A DNA stretch of 64,000 nucleotides from Cercis canadensis (GCA_003255065.1 QAOA01006949.1:500899-564898), one strand, 5' to 3'. Shown: positions 24,874 to 38,227, numbered from the stretch's first letter. Notes: generated from the letters alone by a model not told the origin. Program-made: numbers and translations.

Positions 24874-27800
24874 ATGGCGAGAGTGGCTTGCAATCACCTA
24901 ATTCCAAGTTTAGTTCATCCATTGAAGTCTACTCTCTGCAGAAATCACTCTCCTTTCGCTGGAAATTCTCACGTTATAGGCGTTTTTGGGGTTAGGCGGC
25001 GCTTCTCTTCTTCATCTAAGATAAGCATGAGTCTCAGAGCCGGCATCGTTGGCCTCCCTAACGTCGGAAAATCTACTCTTTTCAACGCCGTGGTAAGCCA
25101 TTCATTTTTTTTTCTCACACTTCCTCACTGTGGGTATGTGTTATCTAAAATGGATTGTGGAATGATGCTGAAAAAGCTCTTATTCTGAACAGTTGGTGTT
25201 CTATTCTTGAAATGAAGAGGGGAGGGGGAATTTTGGAGGGAGTGAAGTAACTTTTTTGTAACTGGTAACTATGGCTCACAAGTTCGCTAAGTTAAGAAAG
25301 ACAAAATAAACCCCGATTGGTGAATTAAGTGCTTGGATTCTTATTTGAGTTCAGCAGAAAAAGGAGACTGATAAAAGTACCTTGACGGGTGTTCCAAATC
25401 CAAATCTGAATTTTGATATATACCTAAATTCCTGTACATAGTTTTGGCTGATTGTTGCATTGATATTATGTGTATATGTCTTTCTCTAGTTCTTAGTGTT
25501 ATTATAATATATCAAATCTTGATATATAGTGATTTTATATGTCTAGGTTGAAAATGGAAAGGCTCAAGCTGCTAATTTTCCTTTTTGTACAATAGAGCCA
25601 AATGTAGGGATTGTTGCTGTTCCAGATCCTCGTCTCCATGTACTTTCTGATCTCAGCAAATCTCAACGAGCAATCCCAGCATCCATAGAATTTGTAGATA
25701 TTGCTGGGCTTGTCAAGGGTGCTAGTCAAGGAGAGGTATTTTTAATTTCCCTTCTCCTTTTGTAGTGTTGGTATCATCTGACACTTTTCTAAATCTTATA
25801 TTTTGTAATTGCTCTTGGGCTTTGTTGCTCTGGGTTTCATATTCATTGCTTTGATCTCTTTTGCAAACTAAACTCTGCAGGGGCTGGGTAATAAGTTTTT
25901 GTCACACATTCGTGAGGTGGACTCTATACTTCAGGTATTTATCTATTTTTATTTTTTGTCATCATTATATTACACATGATCATCCTTACTTCTGTTGTTG
26001 TTGTTATGTATTACCCCTTTCTAGATGAATTAATGAGTAGCCATAAACATATTTATCTGTTGAATATCAAATTTCAGAGTTTGGAAAGTCCACAATTATT
26101 TTGTTAAAGCTCAGAGTAATTCTTTGCTGATTTTATTTTATTATGGATCTATTGATTATTGCACTAGGTTGTACGATGTTTTGAAGATAACGACATTGTT
26201 CATGTGAATGGGAAAATTGATCCTAAGTCTGATATTGATGTTATCAACTTGGAGCTTGTTTTCTCAGACTTGGACCAGGTCTGCCTACTGAGCGCCTTCT
26301 TCTCATTTTTATTACCTTTGTGTTCTTTTGGGAACTGTTTTTATCATTCCAAATCATGTTGGTGACATATAAATAACTTTGATTATATTTAACTTGATTA
26401 TAGTATTTACTTTCCTATTAGTTGGGATCAATTCTTGAGGGATTTTGTCGGTATGTCTGCATACGCGTGTGCACACACACATGCACATTATGGCTTCACT
26501 ATGATGACATGAACTGATAGAACTAAGTTATGATGTTTTCCAAGAAATGCAGATTGAGAAAAGATTGGAGAAGCTAAAGAAAGGCAAGGCAAAGGACTCA
26601 CAATCTAAAGTCAAGGTAACAATCTTAGCTTGCTACCATCTCTTGTCACATCTTCTGTCCTTATAGTTGATGAGATTAAATTATGACACTTAATTTTGCA
26701 TTTCTTGATTTTAGGAGGAGGCAGAAAAGTCTGCATTGGAAAAGATACAGGAAGCTCTCATGGATGGAAAACCTGCACGATCAGTGACCTTAACAGGTTT
26801 TGAAAGGGATGCTGTAAAGCATCTCTGCTTGCTCACCATGAAACCTGTCATATATGTGGCTAATGTTGCAGAATCTGATCTAGCAGATCCTGCAAACAAT
26901 CATCATGTGAAGGAAGTGATGCATCTTGCATTTGAATTGAAGTCAGGAATTGTGACGATTTCAGCACAGGTATATACATTTAGAGAGGCAGATTTTTAGT
27001 TAGTACTACTGTTTGTACCTCTTATTACACGAATCTGTCCGTGTGTATGAAAATATGCTAGGGAAAGTTATTTAATGTCTACTTTTGCTAGAGCAGTGGT
27101 TTCTCTGTATCATAATCTATGAAAAAAAAAAATTGTTATTGACATTCTTTTTATGGTATTTGTCCTTGCAGGTTGAGGCCGAGCTTACTGAGCTACCAAT
27201 TGAAGAAAGACAAGAATATTTAAAATCTCTTGGTGTCAGTGAAAGTGGTCTTGGGAATCTAATTAGGGCAACATATAGCCTTTTAGGGCTTCGAACCTAC
27301 TTTACTTCAGGTGAGAAGGTAAGAAAAACGCTTGAAAATTTTATTTGAATATCATATCATATTTCATCTCTAAAACCAATTGTTTTTGTGTGTACTCAGG
27401 AATCAAAAGCATGGACAATACTTGCAGGTTAGTTTTTGTATGGCTGTGAGCATATTACATTATACAGAGTATAACATTAATTTGCCGGTCTTTGGCCTTC
27501 TCCAACCACCATGTTCCAACAACCAAGCATGTTTTATTTGAACACCTTGTTTACATGGAATTTGCTTGATCTATGGTTGGCAAACGAAGAGATACTCATT
27601 TACTCTTTTCCACCCTTGATTAGTTTCAATGTTTTTCAGGGCCAATGACAGTTGACTGGTTTCTATGTTTAGATTGCCGATTTTGTTAGTGACCTGAGAC
27701 CAAAATAGCATGAATAATAATATAAATATGCTATTTAGATTGTATAGCTGTTTCTAATTCCTAAGCCTTTGTTATTCTAGGAATGACTGCTCCTCAAGCT

Positions 27801-29421
27801 GCTGGAGTCATTCATTCTGACTTTGAGAAGGGTTTCATTCGAGCAGAGACAGTAAGAATTCAAGGATATATCTTGAATATATATTTTTGTTCATATTTTT
27901 TTAATATTAATAACATATGTCTTTTGGTCTTTTGGTCTTTTGGTCTATTTGTTCTTCTTATATCATTTCGTTAAAAAACTGTTGAATCTCAATAGTCCTA
28001 TCATTATTCATTACATATAACTAGAGTCCTCTGATTATTACTTCAGTAGTTTCGTTTTCATCATATGATACAATAATTAGTATCTTCAAAGTCTTTAAGG
28101 GTGTAGGCCATACTGTTTAGCAATGTGATCCTGATTTGTATAATGTGCACACTACCAAAGCCAATATGAAATACGGAGAGAGAGTAAGTTGTTTTCTGTA
28201 ACCAAAGTTGTTAGCCATAAAGTTTTATTTGTAAGATAAAAGGGATAAAAAAATATTGAAGTTCACCCTGCTCCCAACTCATATTACTTTATCGCTTTAG
28301 TCATCATAGAACTTGAAATTTGAATGTCTTTCATTGTTCTCACTTCACTTGGAAACTCACTTTTTCTGTTGATAAGATTAATTAGATTTTTGTTCTAAAT
28401 ATCTTATAACTTCTCTTGTTCCATACTCATCATTTGAATTTCTTTTGCATCGTAAAATATACTGAAAACTGGTTTTCACTTGACTTGTTCATCTGAATAA
28501 AATGGGACCTTGAAATTTTATTTATGTTCTCTTACATATGTGAGTGGTTTATTTAGAGGATATTTGGGAGAAAAAAACCTTCCATATGCTGAATGCCTGA
28601 ATACCAGTGCTATATTAACACCTCTTTTAAATTATTTAAATTAGGTGGCTTATGATGACTTTGTTACTGCTGGTTCACTTGCTGCAGCAAGAGAGAAAGG
28701 ACTTGTAAGTTGCTAGTTCTATTTTTTTCCTCCCAATAAACTAGGTTCAACTCTACATTTGTGGATAATTCCATATCTTTGGTAAAACATGTACCTACTG
28801 CCTAATGTACTGACTTTATGGATCTCATGAGCTCAGAACTATAAGATTTAATTTGATGGTTACTTATTTGGATTTTTGTTTAATATGTCTCAAATCCATT
28901 GGTTTAATCGATTATCAAGCTGCTTATTTCTCCTTGTTTTCTTTGTCTTTTGTTGGCTTAAAAATCAATATGGTTATTTCAATCCTCTGCATGTCATACT
29001 CTCACCTATGAGGTTGATGAGATACAGAACACTGAGCTAAATTTTCATCAAGGTCCTTTCCTCAAACCTTTCTAGATCAAAAATATGGCTGTCAGTGTTG
29101 ATATTTACGTATCCACAAGGGATTGATAGTGAGCTTGGGAAAAGCAGGGTTCCCGAAATTATGCTAGTGAGGGTGTAATTGTGTTCAATCATAACACAAC
29201 ATCCACTTTCCCCCACCTGCCTTTTTTTTTTATGGTGGGAAGGATCTATAAAAATTTATAAGAGGAATTTTTTTTTCTCCTGAAATATTGCTCTGGTTTT
29301 ATTTTTTTTTGTCAAAAAAATGTTCTAATTTGGCTAAACATGCTGTCTGCAGTTGAGATCTGAGGGTAAAGACTACATTGTTCGAGAAGGAGATGTCATG
29401 TTGTTTCGTTTCAATGTTTAA
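24874..29421 (+). CDS. Organellar YchF/Obg-like ATPase
   Basis: Eleven exons: 24874-25092, 25547-25735, 25881-25934, 26168-26278, 26553-26615, 26715-26969, 27172-27318, 27400-27427, 27781-27851, 28645-28704 and 29353-29421. Together they make 1266 bases (421 aa). An N-terminal extension of ~52 residues, rich in Ser/Arg/His and poor in acidic residues, precedes the normal start [17 protein letters not shown], so chloroplast or mitochondrial import is likely (At1g56050-like). Motifs: P-loop GLPNVGKS (60-67), G3 DIAGLVKG, and at the G4 position NVAE (262-265) instead of NKxD, which in this family gives ATP preference. A short coiled coil is expected around [11 protein letters not shown]. The C-terminal TGS domain ends in [17 protein letters not shown]. 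YchF proteins bind ribosomes and affect translation and stress responses. Confidence 0.93.
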
Positions 29422-32215
29422 CAGCACTTGCTACTCCTAGCTGGGAGTCAGGTGAGAAGTTGAGATATAGTATATGACTACAGAATCCAGATGAGGAATT
29501 TTTTCAGCCAATTGCTGATTATAGTTTGGGGAAGCATTCTTTTGTTCATTTGTTGTATTATGGAATAACTCTAAAATTTTTCATGTTCATCAGATTACTA
29601 GCAGAATCCACTTATAAAATTGCATACATATTTTTGTATTGATACTACACATTTTAAATGAAAAGAAAAAGCCTATATCTCTTGTCCTCATTAATACTAT
29701 TCTCACCACCACCACCACCCCCCCCCCCCNCCACAAAACAAAAAAAAACTCTCTATACATGTACCCTACTTCCATTTTATTTGGCTTATTCTATGTTAAC
29801 CTTATGCTAGAGTGAGTACTGATGAATTTTGCAGTTTTCATGACTAGTGAGACCCTTTATAGGGAAATTTGTGAAAGGGAGTATTGTGAATTTTTCCAGT
29901 GAGATTCCAGTATAATACTCATCTTCAGAGGCCCCCCTGCTCTATTACTTTGACCTCTGCTTCATTGTGATAAACGAGGGGAATGGTTTCAGGACATTAT
30001 TTTGTAGGCACACACACACAAAAAACCACAAATGGTATCCATATAATCTGTTTCTTTCCCTTAGTAAGCTTTTATGTTAAAAAGACCAAGACATATTATT
30101 TTTGGGGCTACCAGACTAAGAAAAACAAATTTACAAAGGTGGTAAAGGATATTATAGACATGATGTGCTAGATGTTGTGTCCTTTTAAATATTGGAGGGT
30201 ATCATTGAGGTTAGCAGCTGTGTTTATTTTGCTTTCTCATGGGACAGGCTTCAGTACTTGCCCTCTGCAAGATCCTCACTGATGTGATAGGCAGTGCTGT
30301 TGCTTCCAAGTAAATGAAAATCCTTGCTGTTCGTCCCCCACCTCTTCCTTCTTTTTTGGCATTTTTTTCTGATCTAAAAATCTCCTTATATTATGACTTG
30401 GAAGATAAGCTAAAATGGAGTTTTATTACATATTACATTACATGCTTAAGCAGGATTAGCTGGTGGTATGGCCAATCAACTTGTCGTTCTCGATTTAAAA
30501 TACAATTTCCTTTGCATTTCGTTAAGAAGAGTGTTGTTATCATGATTCAAACTTTGAATCACTAACCATAATTAAAATAATGCAAGCTTACATCACAATT
30601 TGGAATAAGGGGAAGGAAAGCAAAGCAAAGGGAAGAGATATCTAAATACTTGATTGGAGTAAAACTTTTCCCCTCCAAGCAAGGAGAAATAAATAACTCT
30701 CTAGAAAAATTGTCAAATTCCAAAATTCTAATGTAAAAACTCTTCCATTTTATGCACATTTCTACTCTACTCCCAAACAAGTGAAAGGGAATTCTACTTT
30801 GCTTCTTTATTAAATGTCTAAGCAATGGAATTGAGAAGGCACAAGAATATATCATGAAGTTACAAAACAAGTTCATTCATATAAATTAATTATTATTATT
30901 ATTATTATTTTGGTGATTTCCGTTTCCCTTTTTACTAGTTCATATCCTTTTTAGAGGGGAAAAAGAATACCCTGACCAGAAAAAAGAATATCATTTATAA
31001 TCATGGGATGTTCCAATTATTCTTCGATACTAATATACACCTTATAAAAAATGCAACCTATATTCCTTAAAGGAGAAGCAGTACTTTATACTCAATATAA
31101 TGTATTTTTAACAAATAATTTGTAGCTGAGTAGTACTAAGGTCGTTTTCAAAGATTATGGGTTCCGTGTTAAACCCAGACTCGTAGCTAAAAGTAAAAAA
31201 ATAAAATAAAATATAATGCATTTTTGTAGCAAAATTCTCATAGATAATGTTGCTTAAACAACCATTCAAAGAGATCAAGTATTAGAGAAATACAAGGTTA
31301 TACTAGCACTGATTTTGTTCCCCTTCACCTGGGAAAGTATTAATAAATGTTAAAATTGCAATATGTTCTTTATGATGTTTAATTTATAATGGGTTCCTAA
31401 GATTATTGAGATTGACAGCAAATAGGCCATCAAGGTGTTTGGTGAGAAAAGAGCTAAGACACTTGAAGAAAAAAAAATGTTCTTTGCTGTTGTTATCTTT
31501 AGACACGAGGTTATGTTTCCATACTTATTAACAGCATTAATGAGGATAATGACTGGTGATTATTATGCAGTTAGGGTCAGCTCGGATATAATGTGATGCC
31601 AAAAAATATTAATAAGTGTGGCATTTAGTGCTAATAATTGTGGCTTGTTGCCAAGATTAAGCAATTACAGTTGGTGGTAACAGCTTTTATGTGTCTGCTG
31701 TCTGGTTTGACGGTGACTAGTGGGGCTTTTATGTGATGTCTTGGTTGAACTCTTGCGAATTACTCAGATATCCCTTGTTACTAAACAATTTCTAGTGGCT
31801 TTCGACAGAGCTTCGTTTGCTAGAATCTTTTGAAATAACATAAGAAATTTATATCATTATCATAAATATAATAGTTACTCATACTATTAGCTTTTTCTTA
31901 GAGTATTGCCAAGGTTTGAGCTTAACATCTTTTCACAACCAAAAGCTCTCACCACACTGATAGTTATAAGGACAAGTTCATATGGATGTTCCTTTACTAG
32001 CAAGGAGCAGAATATCTTGTTTTCAACTATTTTGGAAACTCTTAATTGTGCCGTCACATGTTAACCAATCAACATTTTTAGTTGAAAGTTTGAAGTATAA
32101 CTTTGGTTTCTAACAAGATCTTCGTCATAATGCTGATTACCAACCAGCATGTCTGTTAACAAGGAATGAAACAATGATTTCTTTTCTTTCACAGTTCACG
32201 GCACTTATGTTCGGA
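29422..32215. other. YchF 3' UTR and intergenic DNA
   Basis: The first part is 3' UTR. A C-run with an N occurs at 29730. An ATT microsatellite is at about 30887-30909. The stretch near 31120-31200 has tRNA-like TAGCTGAGTAGTACTAAGG followed by an A-rich tail, as in SINEs. No gene is recognised; the 104-codon minus frame at 30562-30876 has no family resemblance. Confidence 0.45.
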
Positions 32216-32395
32216 ATGAATAACAGGATTGCTTTACAATGAGATTACTTTAGGGACGTAGATATATGGCTTAGAAGTACCAGTTTCTTTCTTGAGTAAA
32301 ATACATTTTTATGAATAACAGGATTGCTTTACAATGAGATTACTTTAGGGACATAGATATATGGCTTAGAAGTACCAGTTTCTTTCTTGAGTAAA
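32216..32395. repeat. Direct repeat of ~84 bases
   Basis: Starting at TGAATAACAGGATTGC, a unit at about 32216-32299 recurs at about 32312-32395 with one clear substitution (GACGTAG/GACATAG), separated by about a dozen bases. No N separates them, so it is probably a real tandem duplication. Confidence 0.8.
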
Positions 32396-32603
32396 AATAA
32401 TTATTTCTCAAATGTTACTTTAGTTATTGATTTATTTTTTATATCACTTTAAAATAATCACATTGTCCGTTAAATCAATCATCAGTAGCACTAAGAATAA
32501 TCACTTAAAGGACTGATTTAGAGAGCATAATGATTATTTGAGGATTAAAGTGACACAAAAAATAAATCAAAGACTAGAGTGACATTTGACAAATAATTTA
32601 AGG
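32396..32603. mobile_element. Fold-back MITE, family member 1
   Basis: Two arms pair as an inverted repeat: the left arm has GATTTATTTTTTATATCACTT and the right arm its near complement around 32550. The loop is near 32490. The same family recurs at 33882-34136. Exact ends and target duplication are unclear. Confidence 0.6.
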
Positions 32604-32819
32604 ATGGAAAAAGTATGTAACTCTTTCTTTCTTTGTTAGTTTAGAGGCCAAAGCAACCTTCTTAATTAACAGTATATGAAAATATCTTGGGTCAACTACC
32701 AATTTCGTTCTATTTCTTACACTAACTATGATTAATGATTCAACTAAGTCCCTAACTAGACTTAATTGAACCCAAATAATAAAAATTAGAGTTTCATTGA
32801 CTTCAAAATTCTTTCAAAG

Positions 32820-33040
32820 AACCAACAAGCACTTGGTTCAATTGGTAGTAAATTGAACCCTGTGCATGTGCCATTGACTGTGATCAAGGGTTTGAGGTCT
32901 AGTGAGAATATTATTAGAAGAGGAAAAACTATAATTGTTCTAATCTTCGAATGAGATTAGTCTCACGTCTAGTTGGATAAAATGAGAATACTCGTGATAT
33001 TAAAAAAAAAAATCTTTCAAAGATTTAATAGAAAAAATGT
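32820..33040. repeat. SINE-like repeat
   Basis: Starts with CACTTGGTTCAATTGGTAGT and ends near an A-rich run at about 33001. The layout is tRNA-like, but the B box is weak. Low certainty. Confidence 0.35.
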
Positions 33041-33719
33041 GATATTTAATCTAAATTGTCAATTTAGCTTTAGAAAAAGGGAAAGGGGGGGGGGGGGGGG
33101 CACTCCTTGATCAGACATTCAATGATTGTATATTTATTTACTTAGAGTCGTGCTATATTTATCACCACTTTTCTTACATTTCACATAATTTTTGGTTTTT
33201 GTTTAGTTTGCATTTTACAGGTTTTAATGGGATACATTTAAACTGGCTCAAATTAGTGATGAAACCATCCTTTGTCATTTATTTTTGGTAAGCACAATAG
33301 AATGATTTAGGTACAAGAATGTGTGTGACAGGTGCATGCCCATACGTGTATAGTGAGCCCAAACACCAATGCATATGCATTTTGTGCAGAATCCAACACA
33401 AATGCTTGCCTGCGGTTAAGCAAATGCATGTAAGCAGAAGCGGATCATGTGGAAGAGGTTTGGCTCTAGGACAAATTCTCCACGTGCATCTATTTTGTCA
33501 CTTAACCTTTGCAGACCAAGCACTTATCTCTCTACCTTCCATTCCCTGTAGGACATCACTCTCATATACTATATCTAAAATGGCGTTGGGTGGGGATTCT
33601 TCTCTTCAGACAACATAATTCAGAATAATGGAGTGTAGGTCTCAAGGGACATCTTAATAGTAGATCGATTGAGTTTTTTATCATAAAAGAGGTGTGTAAT
33701 ATCCTAGTATTAGATTATA

Positions 33720-33870
33720 AATTGACACTAAATGATCCGTAGTTGAGTGGTACTAGAATTATCTTTAAAATTTACTAGTTTCCTGTTCGAATCAAATATC
33801 TACCGAAGGGCTAAATTTCAATTCCCATACAAGAGATAAGGAGTCTCACAATTCAAATAAAAAGTATTGG
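33720..33870. repeat. SINE-like repeat
   Basis: CCGTAGTTGAGTGGTACTAG resembles an A box, and CCTGTTCGAATC about 45 bases later resembles a B box. It belongs with the similar pieces near 31130 and 36260. Confidence 0.45.
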
Positions 33871-33881
33871 ATAAAAGAAGA

Positions 33882-34136
33882 GTTAAATATATTTTTTGTC
33901 TCTAAATTATTCCTTAAACATTATTTTAATCTTTAATTTATTTTTTGTATCACTTTAATCCTTGAATGATCACTTTGCCTATAAAATCAATCATTTAATG
34001 ATCAATTTTATGCTTACAGAGGACTAATTTGACAAATAGAGTAATTATTTAAAGACTAAAGTAACATAAAAAATAAATTATTTACTAAAATGACATTTAA
34101 AAAATAATTCAACAACAAAAAATATAATTTACTCGA
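33882..34136. mobile_element. Fold-back MITE, family member 2
   Basis: Terminal arms GAGTTAAATATATTTTTTGT and its near reverse complement (ending AAAATATAATTTACTCG) flank an inverted-repeat interior. Internal blocks such as TTTATTTTTTGTATCACTTT match the element at 32396-32603. Confidence 0.65.
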
Positions 34137-35269
34137 TAAAAATAATTTAGAAGTGAATTAACTTCAACTAAGTATAGTGCCATACTTTGTAATTCTATGG
34201 AATGTGAGATCACTCCTAGTTGTCATATTTCTTGATCCCATTCTCTATAGTGTAGCTAGCATACCTCTTATAATTTTTTTTGGTTTACCTACAATTATTA
34301 TGGTTTGAGAAATGGGATGTAAAAATAACTCTATTGACAAAAAACAAAAACTCATGTGATTTTCACATGACTAACTCTATTACAATTTTTTCACCATGTA
34401 CAGATCCCCGAATCAGTTGCAGCAATTTATGCCCTTATGCTATTGAAATGTTTAATTAAACATTTTTTTAAGACATCATTTAACAAAGTTATTAATTTTT
34501 TGAGGTAATAAAATTAATGAATTAGTGCAGACATGTTTATCTTAATTACATGTTTTTTAACACTAAGATGTAACTCATTATATATATAACTCACGTTTAT
34601 GTTGTACAAAAATGACAAATATCACATTAACTAACATTCAGCATACGTGAAACAGCATCAACATATTATACTCCAAAAAAACTGAAAATGCCATAGCAAA
34701 AGAGAAAAGCTAGAAAATGATGATATCATTACTCAAATTGACTTTATAAAACCCTTTGCTGGCAGGTGGCAAGATTCTTCTTCTTCATAATACTAGTCTT
34801 CTCCCTGCCAACAAGACAGGCTCAATATCCAGCACAATCTTGGCACACCAGAAATGAAAAGTGAAAACCATGGGCTTGTACTATGGGTGCCTCACTTGGT
34901 GACAAACTAAGCTTCATTACTTTTTGGTGTCTGCTCTGTGGTGCATGTACTTGACCCCAGGCTCATGATAATAAATGACTTACTTCTGTCATCCAAAAAT
35001 AGAAAGATTGAAAAAAAANAAAAAAAAAAAAAAAAAAAAAAACTTGTTGGGTTATGCAAGACAAACATGGCAATTAGAGCGACATCAACTTCTAATTACA
35101 CGTACAAGTCTATCTTTCTCTCGTAATCTCAACTCACTCATTCGAAATAGAACGTGAACTTAAAATTGAAATCTTCCGTTACCAACTGATAAATTATTAT
35201 TCTCCCTAATATATCTATTCAAACATCTACTAATCCTCACATTTCTTAGACTGCATTAGTTTTGCAATT

Positions 35270-35774
35270 GGTTTAAATGTACTGCAGGTCCTTATAGTTT
35301 GAACAAATTATGAATCAGATTCTTATAATTTTTTTTTTCTTTTAGGGTCTTTATAATTTGAATTTTTTTTTAATTGGGTCACTTACATCACCTCCGATTA
35401 TAACTCCGTCAGTTTAGTGCTGACATGGCAAACAGTTTGTCTATATGATTATAAAAAAATTGACGTGGAGCCAAAATAACACAAAAATTGTTATATCATC
35501 AAAAAATTTATACACTTTTTTTAAGCCAAAATTTGATGAGATGACGATTTTTGTGTCATTTTAACGTCACGTTAATTTCTTTTATTATCACATAGATAAA
35601 TTGTTTACTATGTCAGCATTAAACTGACGGAGTTATAATCGGGAGGTGACGGTAAAGACCCAATTAAAAAAAATTTCAAACTATAAAGACCCAAAAAGAG
35701 GAAAAAAAAAAAAAACTATAGAGACCTGATTCAAAATTCGTCCAAACTATAGGAACATGCAGTACATTTAAACC
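35270..35774. mobile_element. Mutator-like MITE with perfect 9-bp target duplication
   Basis: The element begins GGTTTAAATGTACTGCA and ends with the reverse complement pattern TGCAGTACATTTAAACC. Long subterminal inverted repeats follow, including CCGATTATAACTCCGTCAGT on the left and its complement on the right. TTTGCAATT is present on both sides (35261-35269 and 35775-35783). A 9-bp duplication with long inverted repeats fits a non-autonomous Mutator-like element; no transposase is encoded in its 505 bases. Confidence 0.85.
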
Positions 35775-36235
35775 TTTGCAATTTGTCTTACCAATTAGTT
35801 TGGTCTCTTTTTCTTTTTCTCTTCATTTTATTTTTCAACAAAGGAATTTTTTTTCTCCTAGTTGATTAAATTATATATGCATACTCAATTGACAATGATG
35901 TTAAATTAAATACATTTTACACTTTCAATAATGGAAATGCTTGCAAGGAGCACTAAGGGAGTGATCATACCACTTTAGACAAGGCTCAAGCAAAAGGAAG
36001 AAGTATTAGATGAGAGGTTGATGATGCCTTAGTGGTGATGGAATGTGATTATATTCTCTGTCTTTTATGGATAATTGGAGGCATTGGACCACTGCTTGAG
36101 ATTTTTAGACTTCCATCACAGGTAAATATTATTTTCTAAAATATGTCATAATTGGTTTTTAACATAGTAGATAGCTTCTTCAACTAAATAGTCAACAGTT
36201 TAATTATCATGATTCTATTTGTATGAAATTAAATT

Positions 36236-36480
36236 TCAATGGCTAACTAAATAGCTTATAGTTGAGTGATCATTCTCCGAGCCTTAAATTCTATGTTCGA
36301 ATTGAGAGTCATAATAAAAAATATAAAAAAAAAAAAAAATTCAATGGCTAAAGCTAAAAGTAATTCCATTCCTCAGCTTAAATTCTATGTTCCAATCGAA
36401 AGTGATAATAAAAAATGTAAAAAAAGAAATTTCAATGGCTAAAGCTAAAAATAACCCCATTCCTCAGCTCAACATAAAGT
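36236..36480. repeat. Tandem array of SINE-like fragments (~2.5 units)
   Basis: The segment TTCAATGGCTAA followed by CTTAAATTCTATGTTC and an A-rich tail recurs near 36236, 36340 and 36432. The first unit keeps an A-box-like TTATAGTTGAGTGATCA and a B-box-like TGTTCGAATTG. Confidence 0.6.
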
Positions 36481-37855
36481 ATTTTGGTTCAGACTTCAGA
36501 ATCCAAAAATCAATGTTACCTCGTGAGTTGTCAATGCAACTTGTTTTGGGTTCTGATTTGTTCAGAAATGCAATTATGGATATATCTTCTTACCCACAAG
36601 TGGCCTAGAATAAGTTACAGAGTCTTAACTGAAAGCAAAAGGCCCTCATCTGAGACAGGAACATACTGAGATGGTTTTGGCACTTTTGGGACAAAACGTT
36701 ACCTATTAAGTTTCAAGCATCACCCTCACATATAAGACGAAGCACTTAGTCAAGGTTCCATTCCTGTGGGACATCAACCTCGTGCCTCATCTAGGTGTAT
36801 ATGAATAGGACCCTTTTTTGCATTTTTTTATGGCACTTTTCACTATTAAAAGGGAAAGAAATACAAATATCTTCGTAAAATAAATAGCCCACTTTTGAAG
36901 GAAATACCAGAATAGTGGCTCTTCTTATCTTAAACCTTATCTTGATTTGTAAGGTCATGCCATGCAATAGTGTCATTAGAATTTGTACATAGCTGCAAGA
37001 ATGTTAGCTATGTAATTGATAAGAGCCTAACTAATTAATTTGTACATAGCTGCAAGCTTTAGTCATGCACTAGAAATCTTGCATATGAACTTGTTATAAT
37101 TTTTATATATGAAATTTCTCTGCTCTTTCCCTTCTATAACTCATTTGGACACTAGTGTTCTGCTTGTATATTAATTATCTGTTCTTCTGTTGTGACAATT
37201 TTCCATGAAAACCAAATTTTCTCAAGTCTATCCCAGTTCTGGTTGGTACATAAATAAGTGAAAGACTCAGTTCTAGTAGGGAAATGGAGACTCTTTTGAA
37301 CACAACAACCCTGCTATTGTATTAAGTATCTTCCCCATTTTGTGCTTTCTGCTTTGGGTTCTGACAAATTTACCTGAAAATCAAGTTTTTTAAAGCCCTA
37401 CCCTTTTTGGGCCATTAATTGTGGGACTAATTTTGGTAAGCAAATGGAGACTCATCCTCGCTAAATTGGTGCAGTGAAACAGTGGGCTCTGTTCTATGGG
37501 TGCTTGATAATGATCAGTGACAAGAGCTTCAGTTGTGTCTACTTGTCTGTTGTGTTGTGCACTTGTGACTGTAAGTTAAAACTCGTTTACCCTCAATTTA
37601 TCAAAAAAGATGACTTGTTTATGTCACTAAAAATGTTTGGTTGCAAATTGACCCCACACTTCTAGCACCGGAAAAAAACGACTTTGCACCCACCCTCTCT
37701 CTCTCTCTCGCTCTCCCCCTCTTTAAAAGTACCATTTACACCTTTTTTTGTGAGTGTATTTTAAGACTCTTTGTCCATCTCGTTTTTGTTCATTCATTGG
37801 TAGCCTCTCTCTGTACTTATCTCTCTTTCTCTCCCTCTCTGAACCTTAAAAAAGG
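36481..37855. other. Upstream region of the SAUR gene
   Basis: No coding sequence is recognised. The last 180 bases are CT-rich (CTCTCTCTCTCTCG near 37695), typical of a plant 5' UTR/core promoter. Confidence 0.45.
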
Positions 37856-38227
37856 ATGAAGAAGATCAATTTAATTCTAAGGAAGTGCAAGAGCTTGTCA
37901 AGGCAACTAGGAAGATCCTCCTCTTATAGTAGCCTAAGGTCCAAATCTGCCAAGGAAGACATACGGGGAGGGCACGAAGATGAACATTGTGAAACCATTT
38001 TTGTTGGCAGCACAAGGAAACGGTATGTGATTAGCTCTAAGTATTTGAACCATCCTCTTCTTAATGCTCTCATTAACAAGTCCAAGCAAAAAGGCGAAAA
38101 CGAAAACGTTTTGGTGGTGAATTGTGAGGTGGTTCTCTTTGATCATCTATTGTGGATGCTAGAGAATGCAGATCCTAATTTTGGTTCTGACTCTTTGGAG
38201 GAATTGGCTGAGCTCTATGTGTTCTAG
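37856..38227 (+). CDS. SAUR family auxin-responsive protein
   Basis: A single-exon gene for 123 residues, the usual SAUR size and structure. The start MKKINLILRKCKSLSRQLGR is basic. The SAUR core reads TIFVGSTRKRYVISSKYLNH, PLLNALINKS, then VVNCEVVLFDHLLWMLENAD. The central GSTRKRYVI replaces the more usual VGxxxxRFVIP motif, as in the SAUR76-78-like subgroup. SAURs inhibit PP2C.D phosphatases, activate plasma-membrane proton pumps and promote cell expansion; this is family knowledge. A CT-rich leader lies just upstream. The ATG is the first in frame after AAAAAAGG. Confidence 0.85.
   Translation: MKKINLILRKCKSLSRQLGRSSSYSSLRSKSAKEDIRGGHEDEHCETIFVGSTRKRYVISSKYLNHPLLNALINKSKQKGENENVLVVNCEVVLFDHLLWMLENADPNFGSDSLEELAELYVF

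Noticed and set aside
24874-29421. Recent bacterial transfer of a YchF gene
   Set aside because: It has ten introns and an organelle-type leader, as expected for the normal plant nuclear gene.
30562-30876. 104-codon minus frame
   Set aside because: No similarity to a known family and no promoter or codon signal beyond chance.
33319-33618. 99-codon plus frame in the gene-poor interval
   Set aside because: No domain, signal peptide or splice context; coding-like composition is weak.
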